The translations under genes were made by a program, and so were the position numbers. Of a DNA stretch of 64,000 bases, positions 34,337-42,435 are shown one piece after another; the first letter of the stretch is position 1, and every line of letters begins with the position of its first letter. This DNA is from Aureimonas pseudogalii (GTDB taxonomy: Bacteria > Pseudomonadota > Alphaproteobacteria > Rhizobiales > Rhizobiaceae), in assembly GCF_014196835.1 (NCBI RefSeq), contig NZ_JACIEK010000010.1:1-64000 (forward strand), written 5' to 3'. The notes under the pieces are model-generated. The model did no database searches. It had not been told where the DNA came from and was given only the letters and a program-made list of their open reading frames with translations.

Positions 34337-35194
34337 ATGAGCCAGGTGGACATCGCCCGGCGGCTCTCGCTCTCGACGGCGACGATCTCGCGCCTTCTGC
34401 AACGGGCGCGTGCGGAAGGGATCGTGCGCATCGAGGTTCGGGATCTCCTGACCTCCGACGAACTCGTGCAGGCGCTCTGCGAGAGGCTCGGCCTCAAGGC
34501 CGCCGCCGTGGTGGAGACGCCCTCGGCCGGTGCGCCCGAGTCGCTGGCGGCGCCGGTGGGAGATCTCCTGCGGGGAGCCGGGCTCAAGCCCGGCGGCGTC
34601 CTGGCGATTGGCTGGGGGCGGGCCATCCGGGCCGTGGTCGAGGCCGGGCTTCCCGAACTCGCCGGCATTCTCGCGGTGCCGGCGACCGGCGGCATGCAGC
34701 AGCACGCCCCGCATTTCCAGGTCAACGAGTTCGTGCGGGCGGCGGCCGCGAGCACCGCCGGCGTTCCGCATTTCGTGCACGCGCCCTACCTGCCCTCCGC
34801 CGCGTCGCGCGAGGCCTTCCTCGCCGATCCCGCCATCCGGGACGGGGTCGCCCTATGGGAGAGGGTAGACGTCGCGCTGGTCGGCATCGGGCTGCCCCGC
34901 CTGCCGAACTCGCCCTATGCCGGCGCCTCGACGCCGGACGAGCGTGCGCTCGGCGAGGCGGCCGGCGACGTCATCCGCCACTATTTCGACGGCGAGGGAC
35001 AGCCCGTCGAATGGGAGGGCGAGCGTCGCATGATCGCGATGTCGCGCGACCAGCTTCGGCGCGCGCCGCTCGTGATCGGCGTGGCGACGGGCGAGGCCAA
35101 GGCCGGCGCGATTCGCGGGGCCGCACGAGCCGGCCTCATCTCGGCGTTGGCAACGGACACGCGCACCGCCAACGCCGTCCTCGACATGGCTTGA
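34337..35194 (+). CDS. SorC/DeoR-type sugar-binding transcriptional regulator
   Basis: 285 residues from this ATG. The HTH (SQVDIARRLSLSTATISRLL) is at the very N-terminus, followed by a sugar-phosphate-binding domain (GGVLAIGWGRAIRAVV, then GIGLPRLPNSPYAG). Family proteins normally have about 25 more residues before the HTH, and the upstream frame continues with LLHTVAKLHYEAD, which matches the family's first helix. That frame has no ATG, GTG or TTG; a CTG at 34268 with AAGGAA 7 bases upstream is a candidate start. GAGG also precedes the ATG at 34337. Probably controls the divergent aldolase-kinase pair and the CUT2-type transporter downstream. Confidence 0.85.
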   Translation: MSQVDIARRLSLSTATISRLLQRARAEGIVRIEVRDLLTSDELVQALCERLGLKAAAVVETPSAGAPESLAAPVGDLLRGAGLKPGGVLAIGWGRAIRAVVEAGLPELAGILAVPATGGMQQHAPHFQVNEFVRAAAASTAGVPHFVHAPYLPSAASREAFLADPAIRDGVALWERVDVALVGIGLPRLPNSPYAGASTPDERALGEAAGDVIRHYFDGEGQPVEWEGERRMIAMSRDQLRRAPLVIGVATGEAKAGAIRGAARAGLISALATDTRTANAVLDMA

Positions 35195-35241
35195 GGCGCC
35201 GTACAGCCCTCCATGGAAGCAATTCAGCAGCAACGGCGCCT
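35194..35241 (+). terminator. Inverted repeat after the SorC-type gene
   Basis: AGGCGCCGT at 35194-35202 pairs perfectly with ACGGCGCCT at 35233-35241, with a 30-base loop, starting at the stop codon of the regulator gene. No T-run follows. It may act as a weak terminator before the transporter promoter. Confidence 0.35.
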
Positions 35242-35266
35242 GTTGCAATAAATTTCAGAGATATTT
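35242..35266. promoter_or_regulatory. Shared operator-like element, copy 2 (SorC-type)
   Basis: GTTGCAAT, AAA, TT, T, CAGAGA, T, AT, matching the element at 34242-34267 read on the opposite strand. Located 133 bases before the binding-protein gene. Confidence 0.55.
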
Positions 35267-35398
35267 CTCTTGACGAAGAGAGGGATGCCGGACGAGCATG
35301 ATCGCCGTTGGGCCAGGAGATCCCGCGGGGATCTCACGATCGGTGGAAAACGTGTGGGAGCGCGCACCGAAACCGGCTCGTCTCGGGAGGAGATCGAC

Positions 35399-36397
35399 AT
35401 GCAGCGCCGCAGCATCTTGAAGACCGTGGCCGCCTTGGCTCTCGGCGGGGCCATCGGCCTGTCCGCCGTACCCGGCCACGCGCAGGACAAGAAGACCTAT
35501 ACGGTCGCCCTGATTCCGGGCCTGACCACCGACGCCTTCTACATCACCATGCGCAAGGGCGCCCAGGCCGCGGCCGACGCGCTCGGCGTGACGCTCGTCT
35601 TCCAAGGCGCGCCGGAGTTCAATCCGGTCCTGCAGGTTCCCGTTCTCGACGCCACCATCGCCCGCAAGCCGGATGCGATCCTGATCGCCCCCACCGACAC
35701 GACCCAGCTCGTCGAGCCCCTGCGCCGGGCGTCGGAGGCAGGCATCGCCGTCATTACCGTCGATACGTTCATCGGCGAAGGCAAGTACCAGACGGGTGCG
35801 GGCAACGCCGACTTCCCCGTCAGCTACATCGCCTCCGACAACGTTCTGGGTGGGCGCATGGCGGCCCGCGCGCTGGCGACGGCCATCGGCGAGGGCGGCG
35901 GTAAGGTCTACGTCTCCAACGTCAAGCCGGGCATCTCCACCACCGACCAGCGCGAGGCCGGCTTCAAGGCGGAACTCGCGGAGAACTTCCCCGCCATCAC
36001 CGTGCTCGAGACGCAGTACAACGAGAACGACGCGAACCGGGCCGCGAGCCAGCTGCAGGCGGTCTATGCCCGCAATTCCGACCTGAAGGGCGTGTTCGGG
36101 GCCAATCTCTTCTCGGCACTGGGTGCCGGCAACGGCGTCAGCCAGGCCGGACAGTCCGGCAACGTCAAGGTCGTCGCCTTCGACGCGCCGGGCTCCATCG
36201 TCGACAACATCAAGTCCGGCCTCGTCGATGCCGCGATCGCCCAGCATCCCGCCGAGATCGGCTATTACGGCGTCATGTCCGCCTATGCCCACCTGACCGG
36301 CCAGTCCGTCCCGGTCTCGATCGGCACCGGCTTCACGGTGATCGACAAGACCAACATCACCGATCCGAACGTCGTGAAGTACGTCTACTCGGAATAG
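35399..36397 (+). CDS. Sugar ABC transporter substrate-binding protein, ribose/FrcB type
   Basis: 332 residues with a Tat/Sec signal (MQRRSILKTVAALALGGAIG, cleavage after GHA). Periplasmic-binding-protein type 4 domain: YTVALIPGLTTDAFYITMRK, DATIARKPDAILIAPTDTTQ, VISYIASDN-like VSYIASDNVLGG and AFDAPGSIVDNI. This is the ribose/fructose-class (CUT2) fold. GGGAGGAG precedes the ATG; a longer frame exists but starts outside the signal sequence. Order binding protein, permease, single ATPase equals the rhizobial FrcBCA arrangement, and the ROK kinase nearby parallels FrcK. Confidence 0.93.
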   Translation: MQRRSILKTVAALALGGAIGLSAVPGHAQDKKTYTVALIPGLTTDAFYITMRKGAQAAADALGVTLVFQGAPEFNPVLQVPVLDATIARKPDAILIAPTDTTQLVEPLRRASEAGIAVITVDTFIGEGKYQTGAGNADFPVSYIASDNVLGGRMAARALATAIGEGGGKVYVSNVKPGISTTDQREAGFKAELAENFPAITVLETQYNENDANRAASQLQAVYARNSDLKGVFGANLFSALGAGNGVSQAGQSGNVKVVAFDAPGSIVDNIKSGLVDAAIAQHPAEIGYYGVMSAYAHLTGQSVPVSIGTGFTVIDKTNITDPNVVKYVYSE

Positions 36398-36503
36398 GCC
36401 CTCTCCGGCTTTCGGCAGGCGCCGGAAGCCGCCCTCGTTCGTTTCTTCGGTTCCATCGGTGCGAGACCGGGCGAGGCCCCGGCTCGGCCATGCGGGTGAC
36501 CCC

Positions 36504-37583
36504 ATGACAAGCAGCGCGACCCCAACCGCGGCCGGAGGGCCGCCGGGAGAGACCTCCCATGTCAGGCCGCAGGCCGACCATGCCGACCGCAGCAAGACGA
36601 TCCTTCACCGGATCGCGGATCTCAGGGCCTGGCTCTTCCTCGCCGCGCTGATCCTCGGCTTCGAGATCTGGGCCCGTTCCGAGTTCGGCGGCACCTTCAT
36701 CCTCAACCCGTTCAACATCCAGTCGATCGCGATCTTCGCGGTGGCGCCGCTGCTGCTGGCCACCGGCCAGACCTTCGTCATCATCTCCGGCGGCATCGAC
36801 CTGTCGATGGGCTTCATCATGGGCCTCGCCGCCGTGGTGGCGGCGCATGCGATCAACTGGGCGACGCCGGGCATGGGCCTTCCGCTCGCGGTGCTTTTCG
36901 GGGCGCTGGTCGCGGTGCTGGTGGCCGCGATCCCCGGTCTGATCAACGGCCTCCTGGTGTCGCGCCTGCGTGTGCCGCCCTTCATCGGTACGCTCGGCAT
37001 GTTCGGCGTGGCGCGCGGCGTCGCCTTCCTCTTGGCGGGCGGCACCACCGTTCCCGTCGCCAACGGCTTCTTCGCCACGATCGGCAACGGGCGTATCCTC
37101 GGTGTTCCCCTCATCGTCGTGATCACCGCGGTCTTCGTGCTGGCGATGCACTACCTCCTCAGCCAGACGCGCTTCGGCCAGCACAATTACGCGATCGGCG
37201 CCAACGTTCAGGCCGCCCGACGTTCGGGCATCGACATCAAGTGGCACCTCCTGCGCCTCTACGTGTTGACGGCCTGCTGCGCGGGCCTCGCGGGCGTCCT
37301 CTACTCGGCGCGCTTCAACGCCGGCGCGGCGCAAGCCGGCGAGCCGCTGCTCCTCGACAGCGTCGCGGCCGTGGTCATCGGCGGGGCGAGCCTGTTCGGC
37401 GGCTCCGGCACGATCCTCGGAACCGTCGCGGGCGCCTTCGTCATCGCGGTGATCCAGTACGGCCTCGTCTTCGTGAACGTCGAGCCCTTCTGGCAGTTCA
37501 TCAGCGTCGGCGTCGTCATCATCATCTCGGTCCTGATCGACCAGGCCCAACGCCGCTTCACCGGAGGACGCGTCGATGAGTGA
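36504..37583 (+). CDS. Sugar ABC transporter permease, CUT2/FrcC type
   Basis: 359 residues from ATG 36504. After a 45-residue polar start, about ten membrane helices: FLAALILGFEIWA, LLLATGQTFVIISGGIDLSMG (the typical GQTFVIISGGIDLS motif of ribose-class permeases), LRVPPFIGTLGMFGVARG and GGASLFGGSGTILGTVAGAF. Ends VDE and overlaps the ATPase gene by 8 bases. A GTG at 36459 would add 15 residues. Works with the binding protein upstream. Confidence 0.92.
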   Translation: MTSSATPTAAGGPPGETSHVRPQADHADRSKTILHRIADLRAWLFLAALILGFEIWARSEFGGTFILNPFNIQSIAIFAVAPLLLATGQTFVIISGGIDLSMGFIMGLAAVVAAHAINWATPGMGLPLAVLFGALVAVLVAAIPGLINGLLVSRLRVPPFIGTLGMFGVARGVAFLLAGGTTVPVANGFFATIGNGRILGVPLIVVITAVFVLAMHYLLSQTRFGQHNYAIGANVQAARRSGIDIKWHLLRLYVLTACCAGLAGVLYSARFNAGAAQAGEPLLLDSVAAVVIGGASLFGGSGTILGTVAGAFVIAVIQYGLVFVNVEPFWQFISVGVVIIISVLIDQAQRRFTGGRVDE

Positions 37584-38325
37584 GACCGCCACCCCGATCC
37601 TCGAAGTCTCCAACCTCTCCAAGCATTTCGGCGCCATTCGCGCGCTCAACGACTTCTCGCTGAGCATCCGACCGGGCGAGGTCGTGGCGCTCGCCGGCGA
37701 CAACGGCGCCGGTAAGACGACCTTCATCAAGTCGATCTCCGGCGTCTTCCGCCCGACCGCCGGCGAGATCCGCCTGGAGGGACGACCGGTGAGCTTCGCC
37801 ACGCCCCAGGAGGCACGCGCCAGCGGCATCGAGACGATCTATCAGGACCTCGCGCTCGCCGACAATCTGACGATCGGCGCCAACATCTTCCTCGGGCGCG
37901 AGCCGATGCGGCGCAAGTTCGGCTTCCTGCCGGTGCTCGACCGGCGCAAGATGGCCGAGGCGGCGCGAGACACGATGGCGCTTCTCGACTTCCACGTCTC
38001 GCGCATGGACGCCCCCGTCTCGAACTTCTCGGGCGGGCAGCGGCAGGCGGTGGCGATCGGCCGCGCGGTCTACTGGAACGCCCGGCTCCTCATCATGGAC
38101 GAGCCCACCGCCGCGCTCGGCGTGCCCGAGCAGCGCAAGGTGATCTCGCTGATCCACCAGTTGAAGGCGCAGGGACGCGGCATCATCTTCATCTCCCACA
38201 ACCTGCAGGACATTTTCGCCGTGTCCGATCGCATCGTGGTGATGCGCCGCGGCGTTATGGCGGGCGAGCGCCGCATCGCCGAGACGACGCATGACGAGGT
38301 GGTGAAGCTGATGGTCAGCGGCTGA
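37576..38325 (+). CDS. Sugar ABC transporter ATP-binding protein, single-domain FrcA type
   Basis: 249 residues, one ATPase domain rather than the duplicated domain of RbsA. Walker A GDNGAGKTT, Q-loop YQDLALADNLT, signature NFSGGQRQAVAIGRA, Walker B LLIMDEPTAALG and H-loop FISHNLQDI are all intact. Overlaps the permease gene. It completes a CUT2-class importer. Confidence 0.93.
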   Translation: MSETATPILEVSNLSKHFGAIRALNDFSLSIRPGEVVALAGDNGAGKTTFIKSISGVFRPTAGEIRLEGRPVSFATPQEARASGIETIYQDLALADNLTIGANIFLGREPMRRKFGFLPVLDRRKMAEAARDTMALLDFHVSRMDAPVSNFSGGQRQAVAIGRAVYWNARLLIMDEPTAALGVPEQRKVISLIHQLKAQGRGIIFISHNLQDIFAVSDRIVVMRRGVMAGERRIAETTHDEVVKLMVSG

Positions 38326-38462
38326 CGACCGGCCGGCGGCCCGGGCACTCTTGGAAAGGATGTCGGGCTCGCCGGCGCGTTTCGGCGCGTCGGACGGACG
38401 CGGCCGGCTGCCCTGAGCTTGCCAGCCGGAGCTTGCCCGCCTCTGAGCCTGCCGGCCGAGCT

Positions 38463-39569
38463 TCAGGCCGGCTCGGCCGCGCCGATGCGACGGTGGCGGA
38501 CGTCGTCGATGTCGCCGGCCGCCTCCTCCTGCGCGAGGGCGAGGATGCGGCCGTGAAGCGGCGAGAGCGAGCAGGCGGGATCGGTCGCCGCGGCGTCGCC
38601 GGCCAGCGCCATCGCCTGACAGCGACAGCCGCCGAAGTCGATCTCGCGCCGCTCGCAGCTTCGGCAGGGATCCTTCATCCAGTCGGTTCCGCGATAGGCC
38701 TCGAAGGCGGGCGAGCGGGTCCAGATCGCGGCGAGCGGCACCTTCGCGGCGTTCTCGAAGGCGAGATGGGGGATCGCCGCGGCGCCGTGGCAGGGCATTG
38801 CGGTGCCGTCGGGCGTGATCATGAAGGCGTCCCGCGCCCAGCCGCCCATGCAGGCCTTGGGGTAGAGCGCGTAATAGTCGGGCGCCACGAAATCGATCGC
38901 CAGCACGCCGCGAAGCGCGGTGCGCGCCGCTTCCACCACCGCGATCTGCCGTTCCATCGCTTCGCGCGGCGGCATCAGCGCGGCGCGGTTGAGGAGCGCC
39001 CAGCCGTAGTACTGGACGTTGGCGATCTCGAGCCGTTCGGCGCCGAGGTCCAGCGCCAGTTCGATGAAGAGTTCGACCTCGTCGATGTTGCGCCGGTGGA
39101 TCGGCGCGTTGACGGTGAGCGGCAGGTCGGCTTCGCGCACGGCGCGGGCGGCCGCGAGCTTCTTCTCGTGCGCGCCGCGCAGCCGCCCGATCCGCTCCGT
39201 CGTCTCCGGCCTCGCGCCCTGGAACGAGATCTGGACGTGATCGAGACCGGCCCGCGCCAGGCGCTCGACCATCCGCGCGTCGACGCCGACGCCGGCCGTG
39301 ATGAGGTTGCTGTAGACGCCGCGCCGGGCGAGCGTTTCCACGAGTTCGGGAAGGTCGCGCCGCAGGGTCGGCTCGCCGCCGGAGATGTGCACCTGCAGGA
39401 TGCCGAGATCGGCGGCCTGCTCGAAGATCGACACCCAGGCGTCGGTGCCGAGCTCCCGATCCGCCTTCAGAAGCTCGAGCGGGTTGGAGCAGTAGGCGCA
39501 TTGCAGCGTGCAGCGATGCGTCAGCTCGGCCAGGATGCCGATCGGCAGCCCGGGATCGCTCGCGCTCAT
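38463..39569 (-). CDS. pqqE: PQQ biosynthesis radical SAM protein PqqE
   Basis: 368 residues. Radical SAM motif CTLQCAYC near the N-terminus, GGEPTLRRDLPEL, and a C-terminal SPASM-type region with further cysteines (PCRSCERREIDFGGCRCQAM and a later PAC). PqqE makes the first carbon-carbon bond between the glutamate and tyrosine of PqqA, helped by PqqD. Start at ATG 39569 overlaps pqqD by 4 bases. Last gene of the operon as found here; no pqqF-like protease gene follows in this window. Confidence 0.96.
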   Translation of the reverse strand: MSASDPGLPIGILAELTHRCTLQCAYCSNPLELLKADRELGTDAWVSIFEQAADLGILQVHISGGEPTLRRDLPELVETLARRGVYSNLITAGVGVDARMVERLARAGLDHVQISFQGARPETTERIGRLRGAHEKKLAAARAVREADLPLTVNAPIHRRNIDEVELFIELALDLGAERLEIANVQYYGWALLNRAALMPPREAMERQIAVVEAARTALRGVLAIDFVAPDYYALYPKACMGGWARDAFMITPDGTAMPCHGAAAIPHLAFENAAKVPLAAIWTRSPAFEAYRGTDWMKDPCRSCERREIDFGGCRCQAMALAGDAAATDPACSLSPLHGRILALAQEEAAGDIDDVRHRRIGAAEPA

Positions 39570-39862
39570 AGGCGCACCACCATGCGGTCGCTCCAGTCCT
39601 GAAGGAAGGCGAGGACGTCGGTCTGCACCTCCTGCAGGTCGGCCCCGTATTCCAGCGCCAGCGCGCCCGCGATCTCTCCCGCCTCGGTGCGACCGTCGCA
39701 GCGGCGCAGGATCGCCAGGCTGATCTCGTCGGGCCACAGGACCTTCTCGGGCGACAGGATGGCGAAGGCCTCGCGGCGCGCGTCGAAATGCAGGCGGACA
39801 TGGCGCGGCAGCCGGGGACGCGAGCTCACCTGCGCCAAGGGCCGAGTCCGCACCGCGCTCAC
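39566..39862 (-). CDS. pqqD: PQQ biosynthesis peptide chaperone PqqD
   Basis: 98 residues from a GTG that overlaps the pqqC stop (GTGA). Family pattern: RPRLPRHVRLHFDARREAF, ILSPEKVLWPDEISLAILRR, CDGRTEAGEIAGAL and DVLAFLQDWSDRMVVR. PqqD binds the PqqA peptide and presents it to PqqE. An upstream ATG would extend into pqqC and is unlikely. Overlaps pqqE by 4 bases. Confidence 0.95.
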   Translation of the reverse strand: MSAVRTRPLAQVSSRPRLPRHVRLHFDARREAFAILSPEKVLWPDEISLAILRRCDGRTEAGEIAGALALEYGADLQEVQTDVLAFLQDWSDRMVVRL

Positions 39863-40629
39863 GCGTCCGCTCCCGGGGCGAAGGCGCCCGGCGGCGCGAG
39901 CGCCGGCTCGACATAGCTGAAATGCAGCGCGTCGAGCATGGTCCAGAGGATTTCGCACTTGGTGATCAGCGCATCCACCACGAGCTGCTGCGCTTCGAGC
40001 GTGCGGGCGTGCTCGCGCACATAGGCGAGCGCCACGTCGACGTCGCGCGGCGCCTGCGTCAGGCGCGGCGTGAAGTAGCCGAGCGTGTCCTCGTTCACGT
40101 AGGGGTAGCGCTGGAGGATCGCCGACACGCGCTCGCCGATCACCTCGGGCGAGAACATCTCGGTCAGCGAGGAGGCGATGGCTTCGAGAAGCGTGCGCTT
40201 CTCCACCAGCGTCAGATAGGCGTTGACGCTGAAGCGCGTCGCGGGGAGCGCGAGGCGCTGCGAGGCGACGGCCTCGGCGTCGAGCCCGAGGCCGGTCGCG
40301 AGCCGCATCCAGCGCTCGATGCCGCCCGGCGACGTGCCGTCGCCGTCATGGTCGAGAATCCGCTCCCGCCAGGCGATGCGCAGGGTCCGGTCCTCGATGC
40401 GCGACAGGATGATCGCGTCCTTGCGCGGGATCACCGCCTGGTAGCAGTAGCGGTTGAGCGCCCAGGCCTGCATCTGCCCGCGCGTCAGCGCGCCCTCCAC
40501 CATCAGGCGGTGGAAGGGGTGGCGAATGTGGTAGCGCTCCGTGCCGACCTGCCGAAGCACCGCTTCGAGATCGTCGGGGACGAGCACCCGCTTTAGGCGA
40601 AAATCGGGGCCGGCAAGGTCGGAGTTCAC
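39859..40629 (-). CDS. pqqC: Pyrroloquinoline-quinone synthase PqqC
   Basis: 256 residues from a GTG overlapping the pqqB stop. The all-helical fold is clear: YHIRHPFHRLMVEGALTRGQ, QAWALNRYCYQAVIPRKDA, then WMRLATGLGLD and YVNEDTLGYFTPRLTQAPRD with the family's active-site residues. It catalyses the final ring closure and eight-electron oxidation to PQQ. Length is typical. Confidence 0.96.
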   Translation of the reverse strand: MNSDLAGPDFRLKRVLVPDDLEAVLRQVGTERYHIRHPFHRLMVEGALTRGQMQAWALNRYCYQAVIPRKDAIILSRIEDRTLRIAWRERILDHDGDGTSPGGIERWMRLATGLGLDAEAVASQRLALPATRFSVNAYLTLVEKRTLLEAIASSLTEMFSPEVIGERVSAILQRYPYVNEDTLGYFTPRLTQAPRDVDVALAYVREHARTLEAQQLVVDALITKCEILWTMLDALHFSYVEPALAPPGAFAPGADA

Positions 40630-41558
40630 AGGACCATCTCCATGCCGTCGAACGCGACGTCCCAACCGGCGGCTTCCACGATGCGGCGCTCGGGCGAGGT
40701 CTCGTCGAGGATCGGGTTGGTGTTGTTGATGTGGACGAAGACGCGCCGCGCGACGCGGGCGCTCGCCAGCGCCTGCAAAGAGCTGCCCTCGCCCTCGATC
40801 GGCATGTGCCCCATGCGCCGGCCCGACTTGGTGCCGACGCCCGCCCGCTCCATCTCGTCGTCGGTGAAGACCGTTCCGTCGAAGAGAAGGGCGTCGGCAC
40901 CCCCGATCCGGTCGAGGAAGGCGGGATCGACGCGCGCGCAGCCGGGTGCATAGATGGCCGACCGGCCGGCGGCGTCCGTGATGCGCACGCCCACGGTGTC
41001 TTCGGGATCGGCCTCGAAGTCGCGATCGGCCTCGCCCGTCTCTAGGAACAGCGCGACCTTGCCGGGCACGGGGAAGAGCTCGGCGGTGAGCCCCGTCGCC
41101 CCGTCCAGCCCCTCGATCGCGAAGGGCTGGCCGAGGGCGACGGGCAGGCGGCGCACATGGGCGGCGTCGAGCACGCGGAAGATCGGGTTGGCCTCCAGCA
41201 CGGCGAGCACGCGGGCCGTGGCATAGAGATGGAACGCTTGGCGCTCGCGCAGCGACAGGAGGCCCGCCAGATGATCCACGTCGGCATTCGTCAGCACGAC
41301 GGCGCGGATCGGCGTCGAGCGCAAAGGCGCGTCGGGCGCGGGCCGAAGCTCCGGCGTCTCGTTGATCTGCTGACGGATGTCGGGGGAGGCGTTGAAGAGA
41401 ACCCAGCCCCCGCCCTCGCCGGAGGTGGCCGCGAGGCTCGACTGCAGGCGGGGCCGCAGCCCCGCCGCGCCGGCGCGCACCGCGCGGCTCAGACGATAGT
41501 TGCAGTTCCACTGCGGGAAGCCGCCACCGGCGGCCGATCCCAGAACCTTCAAGCGCAT
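40626..41558 (-). CDS. pqqB: PQQ biosynthesis protein PqqB
   Basis: 310 residues, metallo-beta-lactamase fold. Starts MRLKVLGSAAGGGFPQWNC (family GSAAGGGFPQWNC), then NASPDIRQQI, LTNADVDHLAGLLSLRE with the metal-site D.DH, and FVHINNTNPIL near the end. It is thought to hydroxylate or oxidise the PQQ intermediate. ATG at 41558 chosen by conserved start; an ATG 18 bases upstream is in frame. A strong hairpin separates it from pqqA, 76 bases away. Confidence 0.96.
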   Translation of the reverse strand: MRLKVLGSAAGGGFPQWNCNYRLSRAVRAGAAGLRPRLQSSLAATSGEGGGWVLFNASPDIRQQINETPELRPAPDAPLRSTPIRAVVLTNADVDHLAGLLSLRERQAFHLYATARVLAVLEANPIFRVLDAAHVRRLPVALGQPFAIEGLDGATGLTAELFPVPGKVALFLETGEADRDFEADPEDTVGVRITDAAGRSAIYAPGCARVDPAFLDRIGGADALLFDGTVFTDDEMERAGVGTKSGRRMGHMPIEGEGSSLQALASARVARRVFVHINNTNPILDETSPERRIVEAAGWDVAFDGMEMVL

Positions 41559-41578
41559 GCCGAACTCACCCTGCATCA

Positions 41579-41612
41579 AACGAAACGGCCCGCCGCGCGG
41601 GCGGCGAGCCGT
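41579..41612 (-). terminator. Hairpin between pqqA and pqqB (attenuator)
   Basis: On the minus strand ACGGCTCGCCGC, CCGC loop, GCGGCGGGCCGT: a 12-base stem with a single G-T wobble, then a short TTTCGTTTG. It starts 22 bases after the pqqA stop. In other PQQ producers a similar structure makes the pqqA message more abundant than the downstream genes, which would fit the peptide being consumed as substrate. Confidence 0.7.
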
Positions 41613-41634
41613 CGTGAGGATCTTCAAGAGATCC

Positions 41635-41742
41635 TTACTTGCCGGCGTCCTTGCGGACCGCGATCTCGGCTTCGGCATAGCGGGTGATCTCGAAGCCGGC
41701 AGCCACCTGGCACATCTGCGGCTTCTTCCAGGTCTTGGTCAT
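41635..41742 (-). CDS. pqqA: PQQ precursor peptide PqqA
   Basis: 35 residues beginning MTKTWKKPQMCQVAAGFEI, then TRYAEAEIAVRKDAGK. E18 and Y22 in the conserved E-x3-Y (EITRY) are the residues joined to make PQQ. Too short for many gene finders. GGAG lies about 8 bases upstream of the ATG. First gene of pqqABCDE, followed by a hairpin. A cysteine at residue 11 is unusual among PqqA peptides I know. Confidence 0.95.
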   Translation of the reverse strand: MTKTWKKPQMCQVAAGFEITRYAEAEIAVRKDAGK

Positions 41743-42435
41743 GGGACTGCTCCATTTCACGCCGGGATATCCGGCCTGGAGAGAGAACTAGGGTCGAGGG
41801 CGCTCGTTCGCCAACCGCAGGCGCATCAAAGCATGTTGATGCAGAGGTGCCGCGTGGAAGGGGAACGCGATCGGATCGGCGTCCGTCCCGAACCCGGCAT
41901 GCGTTGCCGATCGGAACGAGTCCGCGGCCGCAAACTGACGGCGCTGGAGCCGGTCGTCGATCGAGACGGCTTTCCACAGAGGCGGGGGCCGGCTCCCCGC
42001 CGTGCCCGCGAACCGACGAGCGCGCCCGAAACCGATGGTCGCTTTCGGGTTCATCGCCGTCGCCGTCGAGCGGCAACGAACCGTCCTGGCCTCGATCTTC
42101 CGTAGGGGAAGGCAGATGACAACGCCGTTCGGGCTTTCAAACCATGCGTATGTCTCATGCGAGGGATGGGCACGTGGCATCGGACGGTCGTTCCCAAGTG
42201 TTCTCTGGCTGAAAACGGAACGAGTTGGGACACTTGCCTTTTAACGATGATTCGGTTCCGAGACTTATCAAGGGTTCGTCGGTCTGGACACGATGAGTTA
42301 CGTGCCCATGCCGATCTTCTTCACCTTTTCCAATTCTTGCTGCAATCTATCTGGCGATCCGTCCGAATCTGACGTTGCGTCACCGCTCTGCTCGTGCGTT
42401 GATCCGTCTCCTGGTATGGTGGAGTGTGTCTGACG
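41743..42435. other. Intergenic region upstream of pqqA and the RDD gene
   Basis: No gene is supported. It must hold the pqqA promoter and that of the RDD gene. An interrupted inverted repeat, CAAGTGT at 42195-42201 and ACACTTG at 42230-42236, is followed by CCTTTTA. A minus-strand frame of about 130 codons (41788-42180) has arginine-rich, chance-like composition. Confidence 0.4.

Noticed and set aside
41788-42180. Minus-strand frame of 130 codons upstream of pqqA
   Set aside because: Arginine-rich, without a ribosome binding site or recognisable domain; likely chance.
42195-42240. Interrupted inverted repeat with a short T-run upstream of the RDD gene
   Set aside because: The 28-base loop and 7-base stem are too weak for a terminator and no gene ends here.
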